The notes below the pieces were generated by a model. It was not told the DNA's origin and did not search any database. It saw only the letters and a list, made by a program, of their open reading frames with translations. The position numbers and the translations under genes were made by a program. From Epiperipatus broadwayi (lineage: Eukaryota; Onychophora; Udeonychophora; Euonychophora; Peripatidae), in NCBI GenBank assembly GCA_028023455.1, contig JAQFVV010000072.1:2562501-2626500 (forward strand): 64,000 nt of DNA. The letters are read 5' to 3'. Numbering within the stretch: the first letter of the stretch is position 1; every line of letters begins with the position of its first letter. Shown here one piece after another: positions 22,821-34,439 of the stretch.

Positions 22821-22927
22821 CATAGTCTTGCATTGGTGGTTGAGAGGTCAGTGCGACTGCCTTGCACTTGCAGGCAGTTGCCCGTGTTGTCGGTTCGTGT
22901 CCCGGCCAATGCTATGACATTAAAAAA
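22821..22927 (+). mobile_element. tRNA-derived SINE, GCATTGG family, with 14-bp TSD
   Basis: Flanked by AACTGTTATAACAA at 22,807-22,820 and 22,928-22,941. The tRNA-like acceptor strands GCATTGG and CCAATGC are still complementary in this copy. A box TGGTTGAGAGG, B box GGTTCGTGTCCC, end GCTATGACAT plus A tail. Very similar to the 16,164 copy. Confidence 0.92.
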
Positions 22928-22941
22928 AACTGTTATAACAA

Positions 22942-23445
22942 AATCAATATAACTACCAGAGGGTGGGGCAACCCTCACACCTTGCTACTGCATTTTGCCT
23001 TTTTAAAAAAAACCATTAACTTAAGTTTAAAAGTAATAATTGAATTGTAAAGTTTATATAAAGTATGATGTGAAAGTGGCATAGCTGGGTCATGAGCCAT
23101 GGATTTGGAATTCTATTATCCATGATTCCATCATTCTGAAACACTACACAACATCAGATAATATAAAAAAATCAAATGCTTAATTGAACAGGAGTTCCAG
23201 TGCCAAAGTTGAGCTATGATCTATCAACTTGCTATATCTCCACACTGAAACATAGCTGATTCATTGCAAATCAGTCAATTTTAGCACTTACAAACTTCTA
23301 ATGTGATAGATAAAATATTAAGATGCAAAAATTAATATATATATTTTTTATTTCACCAATAATTAAAATGCTTATCATGAGACTTACTGCAATGGAATAA
23401 ACCTTCCTATCTTTTAAATGCAAGTATATTGTATACACTTTTAAG
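22942..23445. other. No gene seen
   Basis: AT-rich sequence; no element recognised. Confidence 0.45.
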
Positions 23446-23454
23446 TTAGATGTA

Positions 23455-24265
23455 ATTAGAGGCGATTTGAACACAGACTTTCAAATTCCCTTCTGTCATT
23501 AACTCCATCTTACATATGACCACATACAAGAAAAAAAGACAAATGATATTCAATGTACATATTTCATGCTGAACCAGCACTCATCACTGGTCCAGGTCAT
23601 CTCTCACCTATATATACAATCAGTGCTCAGTCTATATCAAGATAGCAAATCTTTAAACTTTAATGAGCAGGCTTCAGTCCTCTCAACTTTTCAACTCTTC
23701 AGCCATCCATATCATTGAAAATCTGATGATGGCATGTTCAAAGACCTTGTTTGCCAGTTAAATAAAGTCAGGGTTCAACCCCCCTATAATACATCTAGCT
23801 TAAAAGTATATACAATATACTTGTCTTTAAGTATTACATAGACAGCCTATATTCTACCCCTCTCTCTTCTGTGTATTTAAATAGGCTTAAGGTCCTGCAC
23901 ATGAGGCTCAGAATGAGTTGTGGTCAACATGGATTTGACAACAAAATTGGCAAACAATGGCTTTGAATATACCACCATCAGATTTTCAATGATATGGATG
24001 GCTGAAGAGATGGAAAATGGATAAGATTGAAGCATGTCCATTAAAGTTTAAAGATTTTCTATTTTGAGTATAGACCAAGCACTGATTATATATATGTGTG
24101 GGAGATGATGATCCGAACCAGCTGATGAGTGCTGGTTCAGCATGAAATACTCATACTGGAGATCATTTGTTCTTTTTGCATATATGTGGTCTTGTGTATT
24201 GGTTATATAAGATGGAGTGAATGACAAAACGAAGTTTGAAAGTCTGGGTTCAAATCACCTATAAT
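23455..24265. mobile_element. Fold-back element FB2, full two-armed copy (0.8 kb)
   Basis: The left arm (about 23,457-23,775) and right arm (about 23,925-24,262) are inverse copies. AACACAGACTTTCAAATTC pairs with the GAAAGTCTGGGTTCAAATC end. CCATCCATATCATTGAAAATC pairs with GATTTTCAATGATATGGATGG (core ATATCATTGAAAATC), and GAACCAGCACTCATCA pairs with TGATGAGTGCTGGTTC. The right arm holds the intact CTGATGA-stem-GAAA core at 24,122-24,147. The outer ends face outward with a tRNA T-arm-like GGGTTCAAATC. No protein is encoded. Confidence 0.85.
24122..24147 (+). ncRNA. Hammerhead-like core motif (FB2 right arm)
   Basis: CTGATGA, then GTGCTGGTTCAGCAT (foldable as GTGCTG/CAGCAT with a G-T closing pair), then GAAA. 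The spacing and order match the conserved hammerhead core. An alternative hairpin, TGGACCA with TGGTTCA in related copies, competes. No cleavage site satisfying the NUH rule is evident, so activity is doubtful. Confidence 0.3.
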
Positions 24266-25355
24266 TACTTTCTATCTTTTAGTAAGCTGTATTTCTGTTA
24301 TTGTTTCTGTGTAAAATGACTAACTTGTAAAGATGTTTTCTTTTATAAGAAAGTAAAGAGCTATTTAAGCATTCGACGATGCGAAATGTGTTATTCAGAA
24401 AAGAAACTGATTTGAAATTCAAACTCAGCATTAAATATTGCAATTTGTCTAAATAATGATGTATTAACCTCATAATCTAGAAGTGATAGTTTGAATCAGT
24501 AATTCGAATTAAATTCCTCTGGGTGGAAAGAGTTTGAATATATTATAGAAATAGTTGCAACTTACTGTGGATGCGTCAGCTTTCATAAAACAGTGTTCAA
24601 CTGCTGAATCCTCACTGTGTGTTTTAATAGACCCCTAGTGAGCAATAGACCGAGAGAGAAAATGTGATAAAGTATTTTGTCTCTTTTTATTTTAGTAGAA
24701 CAAATAAAAATATAATGTTACATCAATAATTATTCTCTTTAGTATTTTAAGAATAAAAGTGAAAAGATGCAGAAAGTAAGTTATATACTTTATACTTATA
24801 TAAACAAAAACATATCTATATTCTAGCCTATTTTTAAGCTAGTAGAATCAATCTCCATTTTAGGCTTTAGACTTTATCAATGAAGATTTGAGATTCAAGG
24901 CTGAAAATAATTCAGCTATGCTTCTAAGAAACATATTTATTTTCTTGTCTACTATTAAATCAAAAGCCTGAAATTTAAAAAATCCTAAGATTTCGAATTC
25001 AAGTTAATCTGTTGATATAGTTATATAAATCTGATCTCAAAATCAATAACTATATATTATCGTAATCTCAATTCATTTCTAACTATAGACGCCTTTCTCC
25101 TTGGTGAGAAATGTAAATTTTTTAGCTTATACAATCTAATGCAAACGAGAACGAGTCTTTGCTTTTGTATTATCTTTTTAAGTTTGAATAAATAATAATG
25201 TATTTAACTCCTGATACGACTAATTTTGAAAAATATGAATAAACTTCTAAGAGAAAGTCATCTATTTTCAAATATGATCACAAATTTCTTTATTAACCGA
25301 GCCAAATACTTATATATATGAAAATAATAAATATATAACTCCATGAAAAATATAA
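24266..25355. other. AT-rich DNA, no gene seen
   Basis: A short tRNA-relic-like stretch (ATAGTTTGAATCAG, TAATTCGAATT) lies near 24,485-24,512. No coding element recognised. Confidence 0.4.
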
Positions 25356-25358
25356 AAA

Positions 25359-25535
25359 TACTAATAAAAAACACAGAATTACTTCTCTATAAAGCTGTTT
25401 TAATATTTCAACCAGCAGATTGGTTTTCATCAGAAAGCCATTTTGCTTTCTGATGAAAACCAGTCTTCTGGTTGAAATATTAAAGCATCTTTATAGAGAA
25501 GTAATTGTGTGTTTTTTATTAGTATTCATATATAT
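25359..25535. repeat. Palindrome with about 75-bp arms
   Basis: ATACTAATAAAAAACACA pairs with TGTGTTTTTTATTAGTAT, TTACTTCTCTATAAAG with CTTTATAGAGAAGTAA, TTTAATATTTCAACCAG with CTGGTTGAAATATTAAA, and TTTTCATCAGAAAGC with GCTTTCTGATGAAAA. The spacer is about 9 bases. The arms differ at only a few positions. Confidence 0.92.
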
Positions 25536-25671
25536 ATTGTAACAGTATATTGTTTACTTTTTCATTTTTAACTACATAGTTCATTTATGTCCCAGTTGGG
25601 CAAGTCATTTTGTAATAGTTGATAATAGTTCGTATCCCTATCCTGTTACGTTGGTCACTATCTGTAATGGT

Positions 25672-26040
25672 GTTTTAAAAATGGAAAGGCAAGAGGTTTA
25701 GATGGATGGGCAGCAGAGATGATAATGAATTTAGGATGTAAGGCAAAAGTAAAATTGTTATCATGTTTTAACAAGATGGCACATAAGGGAGATTTTCCAG
25801 GTACTTGGAGTAATACAAGAATAAAGCTACTATTTAAAGGAAAGAGTAAGGATCATAGAAAGTTAAAGAATTATAGACCGATAGTGATAACATCAGTTTT
25901 ATATAAAGTTTTTTCATATTTGGTGGCTGGAAGGGTTGCAAAAAGGATGGAAGAGAATAATATAGTGGGAGAAATGCAAGGAGGTTGTCAATTCAATAAG
26001 CATATAGGAGATAGTTTATTTGTAGTTACATAACTTATAG
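25672..26040 (+). mobile_element. L-A LINE copy 1, 5' part of RT domain (interrupted)
   Basis: Reads NGKARGLDGWAAEM from 25,680, continuing in the open frame 25,719-26,033. YRPIVITSVLYKVFSYLV and the QGGCQFNK stretch are the fingers/palm region before RT motif A in non-LTR elements. The frame meets a TAA at 26,031 (CAA to TAA would explain it) and then the 2.9-kb element at 26,041. The same frame resumes at 28,957 with motif A after one copy of the 4-bp duplication is removed. The endonuclease is absent (5' truncated). Confidence 0.85.
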
Positions 26041-27142
26041 TGTAACCGTAAGAATTGTCCCTCCATGTAACAAAATCTAGAACACCAGAAAAATACCCTA
26101 AAGCTGATCGAATCTGGATGCTGGGATCCAGAATCCGGCCAACATTCAATCCTTTCACCTCTGCTCAATGATCTAATACCCTATGGATGACATTTCTCAA
26201 CTTACACAGACATTCAATCTAACCACAGTCCAGCAGTCACCCAGGGTAAAACAAGAGACTCATAAATTAATTAACCTAATACTGATTTGGTCAGATATAC
26301 ACACATATGACTAAGTGACTAATTATGGAATCTAATAGAATGACCTACTTATATATAATGATGTATGTGCAAATAAATCTAGAGTTGGATAAAATGAACT
26401 CATGGACAATAAAGATATGGAAATGAGTTATATTTTAAATATTATTAATTTAATAAATATAATAAAAGATAGTAAATCCAAATATATACCAAATTATGTA
26501 ATGCGAATGTGAAAGATTACTCACGCAGGTGTTGCATAACTAATGAAATTAATGTTACATGTTATCTCATTATAAGTGTTTAATACAGTGTAGTGTGGAA
26601 TTGAAGTTTATGTCTATCTTAATATGCCAAATTTCTAGCTTTTGTGTAGTCTGCTAAATCATATAGAACTTAATAGCCAAAGTTATATAACTAACTTAAT
26701 AGCACACCTATGGTGTCTATCTATACAAAGTTAAGTCGAGCATGTAATTAGACTCAGAGATATGCAGGTTAGTGTGTTAACCTAGATTAGGATATACACT
26801 GGCACTAGATAAGGATTTAATAAAGAGGAAGAGAAAACTGGTTTATGATAAGTTTACCTATATACTCTATGGCACATATTAAAATATTAATAAAGCTAGA
26901 AGGTGCGAATGGGTCATTATTCACAGGCTTCAGCCTCAAAGACTTGGTTGCCTACAACCGATCAATTTGCTATGAATAGGAACATTAGTAGTTCAGGGAG
27001 CTAGGTCCTTGTGCCCTAGTTCTAAAAGAGTGTGCTTTACCCAAAATAAGTGGATAAGTGTGACATCTGCCAGCTACTCATCAAGAATCATGCAGCAAGC
27101 AAATAATTGTACATTGCATGCTTAGTAAGGACACATCTGCAA

Positions 27143-27144
<2 letters not shown>

Positions 27145-27207
<63 letters not shown>
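27145..27207. repeat. TA dinucleotide array
   Basis: About 30 TA units; the corresponding place in copy A (about 5,731) has only a short TACATATATAAC stretch, so it expanded within copy B. Confidence 0.95.
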
Positions 27208-27208
<1 letters not shown>

Positions 27209-28726
27209 GCAAATACATAAAATTATATTAGCGTGCCTTAAAAATAGATAGTGTATATTTGCATATCTATACAACCCAGTTCTCAAATTTAGTATTTTAA
27301 ATATACTATTTAGGGACTAAATTAATTAGTAACCTAGTTTAAGATTATCACCTGCATCTCAACATATATAAATCAAAGGAGGACAGGGCATAATTGAGGC
27401 ATTATTATGAATAAAACATTAAAATATGCTTTGAGAATATCTCTGTGGCCAGTTCCTATGATGTACGGTTACATATATAAATAGTTATAATTTATAACTA
27501 GAGTTAAGCAAACTACCATTTTTAACTAGAAAACTAAAATTAATCAGTAAAATAATAATAACATGATCTTTAAACAGCAAGTGAGAAAAATAATAATTCA
27601 ATTATTTAATATTTATTATAGCGAAGATTTGAAATTATCTTCGCAGATTGATAAGCTAAAATTATACTTATAAATACTTGTGGTTTCGAGTTATTTGGCA
27701 TATTAAATACATATAATATTAAAATGATAAAATTATAGAATAAAATGGATAGTTTAGAAATAGGCATAAAAGACCACAGAAAATTATACATTTAGTTTAA
27801 AATAGATCATCATGGTTTTACATTTTAACAGAGAATTCAATATTACAAGTTTTACAATCAGACCAGATTTAAACATGATTATTTGCAGATTTTAGAAAAG
27901 GTGTTTGGAAAGGTAAGTTTAATAAATAGCTAGCTTTTAAAATAAAGAATTGAAAGTCAGTTTATGAACAGAGCTCTGAGTGAAAATTTATCAATTTACC
28001 AGTATAATGTCTTCATTGCAGTTCTGGGCACTTGGGAGGATAATATGATTTAAAGTTAATGGAGGTTTTTCCACAGGCTGCTTTGCTGGTGTACGGCCTT
28101 ATGTTTTATTGGACCAAAGTTCTTTTCATCACCAGCAAGGAGAGAGGTGAAGGGTTGCCCACTTTACCCCATCATTTTAAAGATTAAACGAACTTGGGTT
28201 CTGTTTACAATTCACTTATTATATATCTGATCCATCCTTGGCAACAAAACTTTAAGTATTTATATTTTTCTAACTCTGGCCATCTGTTTATTTTTACAAG
28301 CTCATCCAGCTGAAAAACACACTACTTTATTTTAGAAAAACATATTTAATGATGACAACTAATTTAGATTTTGTTTTTCTACTTTTTTATCCCTGCAGTT
28401 TATTGTGACAATGCTATAAAATTCTGAAGAATTGTTATTAACATTTTAGATTTATAAAATCAAGTTCATGCTATTTTAAGACTATTGCATGACCTAATTT
28501 AAAAGTTGTTTACAAGAATTAAAAGTTGCTTTGACAATTAGTAGAAAACTAATTTTATTACCATACATGCAGAATAACAACAACAGAAATATACGTATGC
28601 AATTTCAGTAATATAACCATAAAATTGGCTAAATAATTTAAACTAAAACATTTCTTAAACTAGAAATATTTTTAAAATGAATACATATCTGTAATATATA
28701 CATATACTATTAAATTACAGACTTAC

Positions 28727-28730
28727 CATT

Positions 28731-28774
<44 letters not shown>

Positions 28775-28842
28775 AATGGTATATATGTGCAAACTCACAT
28801 ATATATATATATATATATATATATGTGAGTTTGCACATATAG
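28727..28842. repeat. Two adjacent TA-loop hairpins
   Basis: ACCATTTGCATATA...TATATGCAAATGGT, then ATGTGCAAACTCACATATA...TATATGTGAGTTTGCACAT. Each hairpin is a unique stem closed by a TA array. Copy A has only a single TTTGCAAATATATAC...GCATATATAG stretch at the same place. Confidence 0.9.
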
Positions 28843-28952
28843 TAATTTAAGGTTGTTTAAATGGGTACTCTGAGATGGTTTAAACCTGGCATAGAGATCG
28901 GTATGGGGGTAAAATATGTGAAACAGGCAGGTGGATAAAACTGACTGTTTCA

Positions 28953-30215
28953 ATAGATATGAGTAAGAATACAGGTAGACAATTATATACGGCTCTTGTA
29001 GATATAGAGAAGGTGTATGATAGAGTAAATAGAAATAGATTATGGGTAAGTTTAGTAAATTTGGGAATGGATAGAGCTTTAGTGGATATTATTAAGAAAT
29101 TATGTGAAAATAATTACTATATGTATCAATTAGGGTATATAGAATCAGTTAAAGTTAAAAAAGGGTGGGACTAAGCAAGGATGCCCTGTGTCACCTATTT
29201 TATTTGTTGTATATGAGAGAAATGGACAGAGCACTAGAAAGACTAGGAAGAGAAATAAAGATATCACTAATAAGTGGCAAGGGATTATATACATTATCAG
29301 GTCTTTTATTTGCAGATGATGTCTTTTTGTGCACAGAAAGAAAAAAAGATATGAAATTTATGCTGAGGACATGTACAAAAATGGGTAAAGAGATGGAGAT
29401 TAAATTTAGTGAAGAAAAATTAAAAGTAATAATGATTAATACTGGGGAAAGAGAAGACAAAGAATTTTTATTGGGGGATATAAAGTTAAGTGTGATAAAT
29501 AGATATAACTATTTGGAATAGTCTTAAGTAATCAGAGAAATTGCTTGGATGAATGGGACAAAAGTTGATAAATGAAGCAAAGAAAAGAAAGGGATTAATA
29601 AAGATATTAACAGTATTTTCATACAATAAATGGTATGGAAGGGAGTGGTGGTAGCAGGATTACAATATGGAAATGATGCATTATGTGTTAGTAAAGGGGT
29701 ATTAGATTACTGGGAAAAAGTACAAAGAGAAATAGGAAGACATTTAAGGAGAAATGGGATGGTTAAGTTTTTATATGAGAGATGCAAAAAGCAAAATGAA
29801 AAATGTTCGATAGATTGCAATTTACGGATAATAAAAGAATAGCCAAAAATAGTATTTAATTGGGTTACGAATAAAGGGCAGGTAACATGATGGTTGAGAA
29901 AGGTAATGCGGAATGCAGAAGATTTGGATAAAGAATTTATGACAGTATATTTATACAAAAGGTGAGTTGATTGTGTTAGGAGAATTGTTGAGTGTTATAG
30001 TGGTAAGGAATGGGATAGAAGAATAGATGCATTAATAAAGAATAGGAAATTGGAGTGATGAAAAATTGGTATGGCGAGTAAAAAGAGTTTAAATATATAT
30101 ATAGAAGTGAACAGAATATTGGGTACAAGTTAATTTATGATAATATCATGGAAAGTAGTTTACTGTTTAAGGCTCAAATGGGATTTTTAGCAACAGGGGA
30201 TTGTACACATAAATA
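28953..30215 (+). mobile_element. L-A LINE copy 1, RT catalytic and C-terminal part
   Basis: Motif A is readable as ALVDIEKVYDRVNR (about 28,992-29,033). Motif C is LLFADDVFL with the FADD codons at 29,309-29,320, both catalytic aspartates intact. Between them a KQGCP-type motif B can be read across frameshifts near 29,160 and 29,205. A further frameshift lies near 29,515 (KYSYLG-type motif), and there is a roughly 40-base deletion near 29,740 relative to copy 2. Stops follow near 29,870 and 30,057. The fragment ends around 30,215, before the zinc-knuckle region. It is a dead copy. Confidence 0.85.
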
Positions 30216-31825
30216 AATTTATATAAAATCAATAGATTGGTTACATTTAATGATAACAAATATAATTTTCCCCTCCCCCCTAATGAAATTTAAACTCAAT
30301 CGTTATATGAATATAGCTGGATATATGTGTGTTGATACATTTAGTAGGTGTATAGATATCTCTTATCATGAGAAATTTTGATTTCATAAATAAACACCCG
30401 AAGCACACACACACGCGAATATTATATATAACACATAAAATTTATGCCTAAAATCTTTAAAGGAAAGATAATCAAAAGATAGACAGAGAAAATTTACCTA
30501 AATTATAAAGATATGAATCTTTAAAGAGAGATCTGTTTCTAAATTTGCACATTTATACACATTCCACACATCCATGTAGGCATATATATATATCATTATG
30601 TGTGCGTTATATCCCATTATTAATAAATCTTGTATTCGAGCTTTATATGTAATAAGAATAATATATTTTTTTAAAAAACCTTTTTTCTTCATGATACCCA
30701 AAATTAATAAACAAAAGGAAAACAACACTTCTTAAAAAACAAACAAACGTACATATAAGGATTATAATAAAATAACAAATAATCTTGATACGGTCAGTAG
30801 TCATCATTAGTGAAAAGCCCCCTTTTTAATAAATTATGTTTATTTGAATACTTTGGAGAGAGAGAGAAAATGAATTTAAAAAAAATTGTAATAAAAATGT
30901 TGATATTACCAGGCACTTCTTTTTCTGATGTAGAAACCGTTTCAGTTAGTTTAGTGAATTTTATTCAAAGTAAGGTTTGTTCAAGATAAGAAATTTGATT
31001 TCAGCTACACACCATTATTTGATATATATATATTAAAACAGTTTAGCTACAAAAGTTCCTTTTTAAGGTCAGGCTTGTAATTTCTCCTTTTATTTTACTG
31101 TGATGAGAATGCTGTCAGGGTTCCTGGACAACAATAGTCATTTTACAGTCTGCTTTTCTTTAGAGACACTTCTCTTTAGTATTGCAATATGTTCCTAATT
31201 TTCTTCTTTTCCACTTCTTTTTCCACTCTGTGTCTAGGTATATCAATAGATAAATGGATATTTTTCTTCCCTTTATATACTTCTTGCATTTTTATCTTTA
31301 CTTTATTTGAATTCATCAACAAGAGATGGAAGCAATAACAAGACTGGAGTTCTCTTAGGTCTTTGGAAATCAGCCATAAGATGCTGCTTGGTTTCATTCT
31401 CTATTTAAATTTTTGGATGTGCTAGAATTCCTGGAGAGCCAAAAGGGTTTTTCAATATATATGTAAATAACACATTAGTTCCAAGGACAATAAGACTTAA
31501 CAATTCCCTAAAAAAAAATTTCTGACTATATATGTGCTGGATTTTTAATGACATCACATCATACTTATCTATTGGAATCTCAATATAACTATATCTTTTT
31601 GATCTTTTTTTCCCTTCAAAATTCATTTTTTGGGTGGTCTAAAGTAATTAACAGTTCTTTTTAATTTATGTATATACAATTCTACAAATTATTTGACATA
31701 AGATAGGTGCCTTTAAACCAAATTTGAGATGTATTTGGGATTATAGTCTAAATTCAACTTTATATTTAGCAACAGAATGCACATAAACATAATGGACATA
31801 AAATAATGTTACAATAGTTATCATA
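30216..31825. other. AT-rich DNA, no gene seen
   Basis: Contains an ACACACACGCG tract near 30,402-30,417. Short minus-strand frames at 30,498-30,728, 31,176-31,397 and 31,405-31,626 show no recognisable domain. Confidence 0.45.
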
Positions 31826-31827
31826 AC

Positions 31828-32235
31828 ATTACATGATCACCATTCTTTATACTTAGACAAGCTGTTTACACAGATGTAAAAGTCTTCATACAGTAGTGCC
31901 ACTCTGTGTAAGCCCAAGTAATCAGTGGATGCAAAAAGGCTTTTGCATAAAATTCCTACACAGTGCCCACTCATCCAACACCCCCAAACTACTTTCCAGC
32001 TTGTAGCGGTCATCAATGAGGAGCCTTGGATGTGAGAGCACTGTGTGTAGATCTTAGGATCCAATGTAACCCTCCAGCAGCCCCTTTTTATGTTATTAAC
32101 TAGCTACAAAGCTTTAAGTCCAAAATGAAAACACAATAATATTTTCCAATTCCTGCAACCATTGATTACCTGGCTTGCACTGAGTGGCGCTACTGTACGG
32201 AAAGTTGTGCCTCTGTGTCACCGTATGCTACAGTA
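31828..32235. mobile_element. Fold-back element FB1, asymmetrical copy
   Basis: Begins near ACATGATCACCATTCTTTA, with CATACAGTAGTGCCACTCTG and the CATCCAACACCCCCAAACTA centre. It adds an inner segment (GGATGTGAGAGCACTG, TAGATCTTAGGATCCAATG, AGCTACAAAGCTTTAAGTCC) that also occurs at 44,500-44,600. The right end, CACTGAGTGGCGCTACTGTA, is the inverse of the left. Confidence 0.8.
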
Positions 32236-32239
32236 AAAG

Positions 32240-33085
32240 CACTTTCAAGGATTTTATTTTGAATGTTACTTTCAATCATAGATTAGAATTAAGTGATACC
32301 AAAACATTAAGAAAAGTATAGACATAGTTTTCACTGCTATGCAAACAAAAAATAAATTGTCATAAGCAAAGGGTGATTTATTATTTATAAATAATCCATC
32401 ATTTCATCATTAAGAAAATCACTACATTATCATCTAGCAAGCATATATTTTTTTTAAAAAAAGGTATTTATATTTGTTTTTTTTTTCCTTCTTTATATTA
32501 AATATTTCTGCAACTATGATTAAATTTAGCAGTAATGAATAAGCCCTCTTGTTTCAGGCTAAGGTTATATTAATCACTACAAAATAACCTATAAGCTACT
32601 GAAAGATTTCATATCAATACATTGTCAATTATACATGTATATGGGACCCAAACTATAGATTATTTACATTCATTTAATATTTTTATTTTATTAGTAACCA
32701 TTTTAAAATATGACATCACAATATTAATAATCTTAATTCTATTTACTTTATTAAAACTTGTTGATTTCTTGATCTTATACTACTTTCCACAAAGTTTTTT
32801 ATACAGAGATGTTGTGATACCATTGATCAATATCAGCAATTTGATTTTTCCAACAAAATTTATTCATATTGCATAGCTTCTTCATGATAGAATGAGAAGA
32901 ATTGTTATTACTTCATGAGGAAAATCTGAGGTATTTGAAATGGAAAACTGATGTTAAATGAAGATATGTATCTGTTCCAATACTGTTGTTTATTTTTATC
33001 ACATTAGCCTTTGGAGCTATTTGTAAGTGGCTTCATAAAACAGATCAAAATGTGATACAGGATTGATGGTAGAATTTTTAATTTA
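32240..33085. other. AT-rich DNA, no gene seen
   Basis: The 84-residue hydrophobic frame at 32,622-32,876 is an AT-rich chance frame without family features. Confidence 0.45.
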
Positions 33086-33089
33086 AATT

Positions 33090-33985
33090 GATTAGAAGCA
33101 AAAATAATAACATCTTCTTGGATTCTGGATTAGTGTTTTCATCAGTTCAGAAGATGGTTTACAGAATGTTTTTAATGTTTTGAAGTAACATTTGGATAGT
33201 TATCAACTTGAGAATGTAAACCAATTTAAATACTTTGGTAGTTTTATAAGTGGAAATATGAACTAGGACGTTGGGGTTATAGCACAGACTACAATGTGCT
33301 GCTTTTTACAAGTTAAAAGAGTATTTCATCACAAAAATTACTACAGGCTATTTATTACTTCATCTAATTTACGGAACACAAGTGAGACTTGGATCCTCAT
33401 ATCGATGCAGTTTGAAGACATTACAAAAGTTTCATTTAAAGATGCTTCAATTTTTTTTTAATCCAATCACAAAATCCAATATATTCTTTAATTTGCTGGA
33501 TATGATATTGTGCAGTCCACTATTGTAAAATCACATATTCATTGGAACAGTCATGAAAAATAAATGAATGATGCAAGACTTCCTAAAAGGTCATTTTAGA
33601 GTGTAATTGAGCATGATTTCCATGGGAGAGGTAGACACCATTTATGTTATAAGGATCAGCTCAAAGTCATTTTAAGGAAATACAATGTTAGTTTAATTGA
33701 GATAAATATAGCAGGGAACGAACCTATTGGAGAGCTATAATTAGACATAGTATTGAAGTATTTCAAAATGAAAAGTTTTCTGAAGAAATTAAAAGACATA
33801 TTGTAAAATATAAAACACACAGAAAAATGAACCAGCATGTTCTATAAATGGACGTATTGCGTTTCACAGATAAGTTTGCACAATCTTTGCAAAACTCATC
33901 TCTAGAGCAGTTTTCTTTTCTTACCTTGGAGTTGTAATGGCCATGTTCGTTTACCACTGGCTGCGATGTGAGTGTATATATATAT
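33090..33985 (+). mobile_element. Non-LTR LINE (third lineage), C-terminal RT part with finger-like end
   Basis: Conceptual translation reads QFKYFGSFISGNMN near 33,218-33,260, a SETWIL motif near 33,382, and LPKRSF and GRGRHHLCYKDQLKVILR near 33,570-33,680. Then come NEPIGEL-type and EEIKRHIVKYKTHRKMNQHV pieces (33,718-33,840), and a CNGHVRLPLAA-like finger end near 33,935-33,965. This order is characteristic of a large class of animal LINE polyproteins whose C terminus carries a C2H2-like finger. Frameshifts and stops throughout show it is ancient. It is distinct from the RTE-like copies at 8.9, 46.7 and 59.8 kb. Confidence 0.65.
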
Positions 33986-34299
33986 GTTCATAATAATATA
34001 AATTTCGTAAAATGTTCATTTAAGTGTAAAATTAAATGAAGTAATTATGAGTTGTTAATAAATTACTCATCCAATAAAATTAATTTCTGTAATTATGAAT
34101 TAAGAATGAATGATTTTTCAATATTATAAATTAATTAATTTAAAATAAAAATATTTTTTAAATCACTTGATAATCTAAAAATTATTTTCATATGCGAAAA
34201 AGAGCGTTTGAGTTATAAAATGAAAGGGGGGGGGGTTAGTTTTTATATACATAAATAATGTCAGGAGGTTTATTGTAAGTGAAATAATGTCCTGCATAA

Positions 34300-34430
34300 C
34301 TTAGGGCCGTAATAGAGTGCGAACTCCAGAGCTCAAACTATATTAATGGCTGATCCGTTGCGTCACTTCCGGTATTCAAACATGAATTCCCAAGCAGCAA
34401 ACCATTTCTGTTATTATTATTTAGTGAAAG
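34300..34430 (+). mobile_element. SINE-like copy, decayed
   Basis: GCGAACTCCAGAGCTCAAAC recalls a decayed B-box region (core AACTCCAGAGCTC). TCAAACATGAATTCCCAAGC followed by AGCAAACC matches the shared SINE tail. Confidence 0.35.
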
Positions 34431-34439
34431 CTATTGTAA

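Larger units (their letters stand above)
26041..28952. mobile_element. 2.91-kb TG...CA element, copy B, inserted in a LINE
   Basis: Starts TGTAACCGTAAGAATTG and ends GACTGTTTCA, with the 4-bp duplication ATAG on both sides (26,037-26,040 and 28,953-28,956). It aligns by eye to copy A throughout. Copy B has several small deletions, a longer TA array at about 27,147-27,205 and two new TA hairpins at 28,731-28,842. The insertion interrupts an L-A LINE, so it is younger than that LINE copy. No RT, integrase or transposase is readable, so it is a solo LTR or a non-autonomous element. Confidence 0.82.

Noticed and set aside
26041-28952. Helitron or Harbinger-type element
   Set aside because: Insertion has a 4-bp duplication (Helitrons make none, Harbingers 3 bp TWA) and TG...CA ends.
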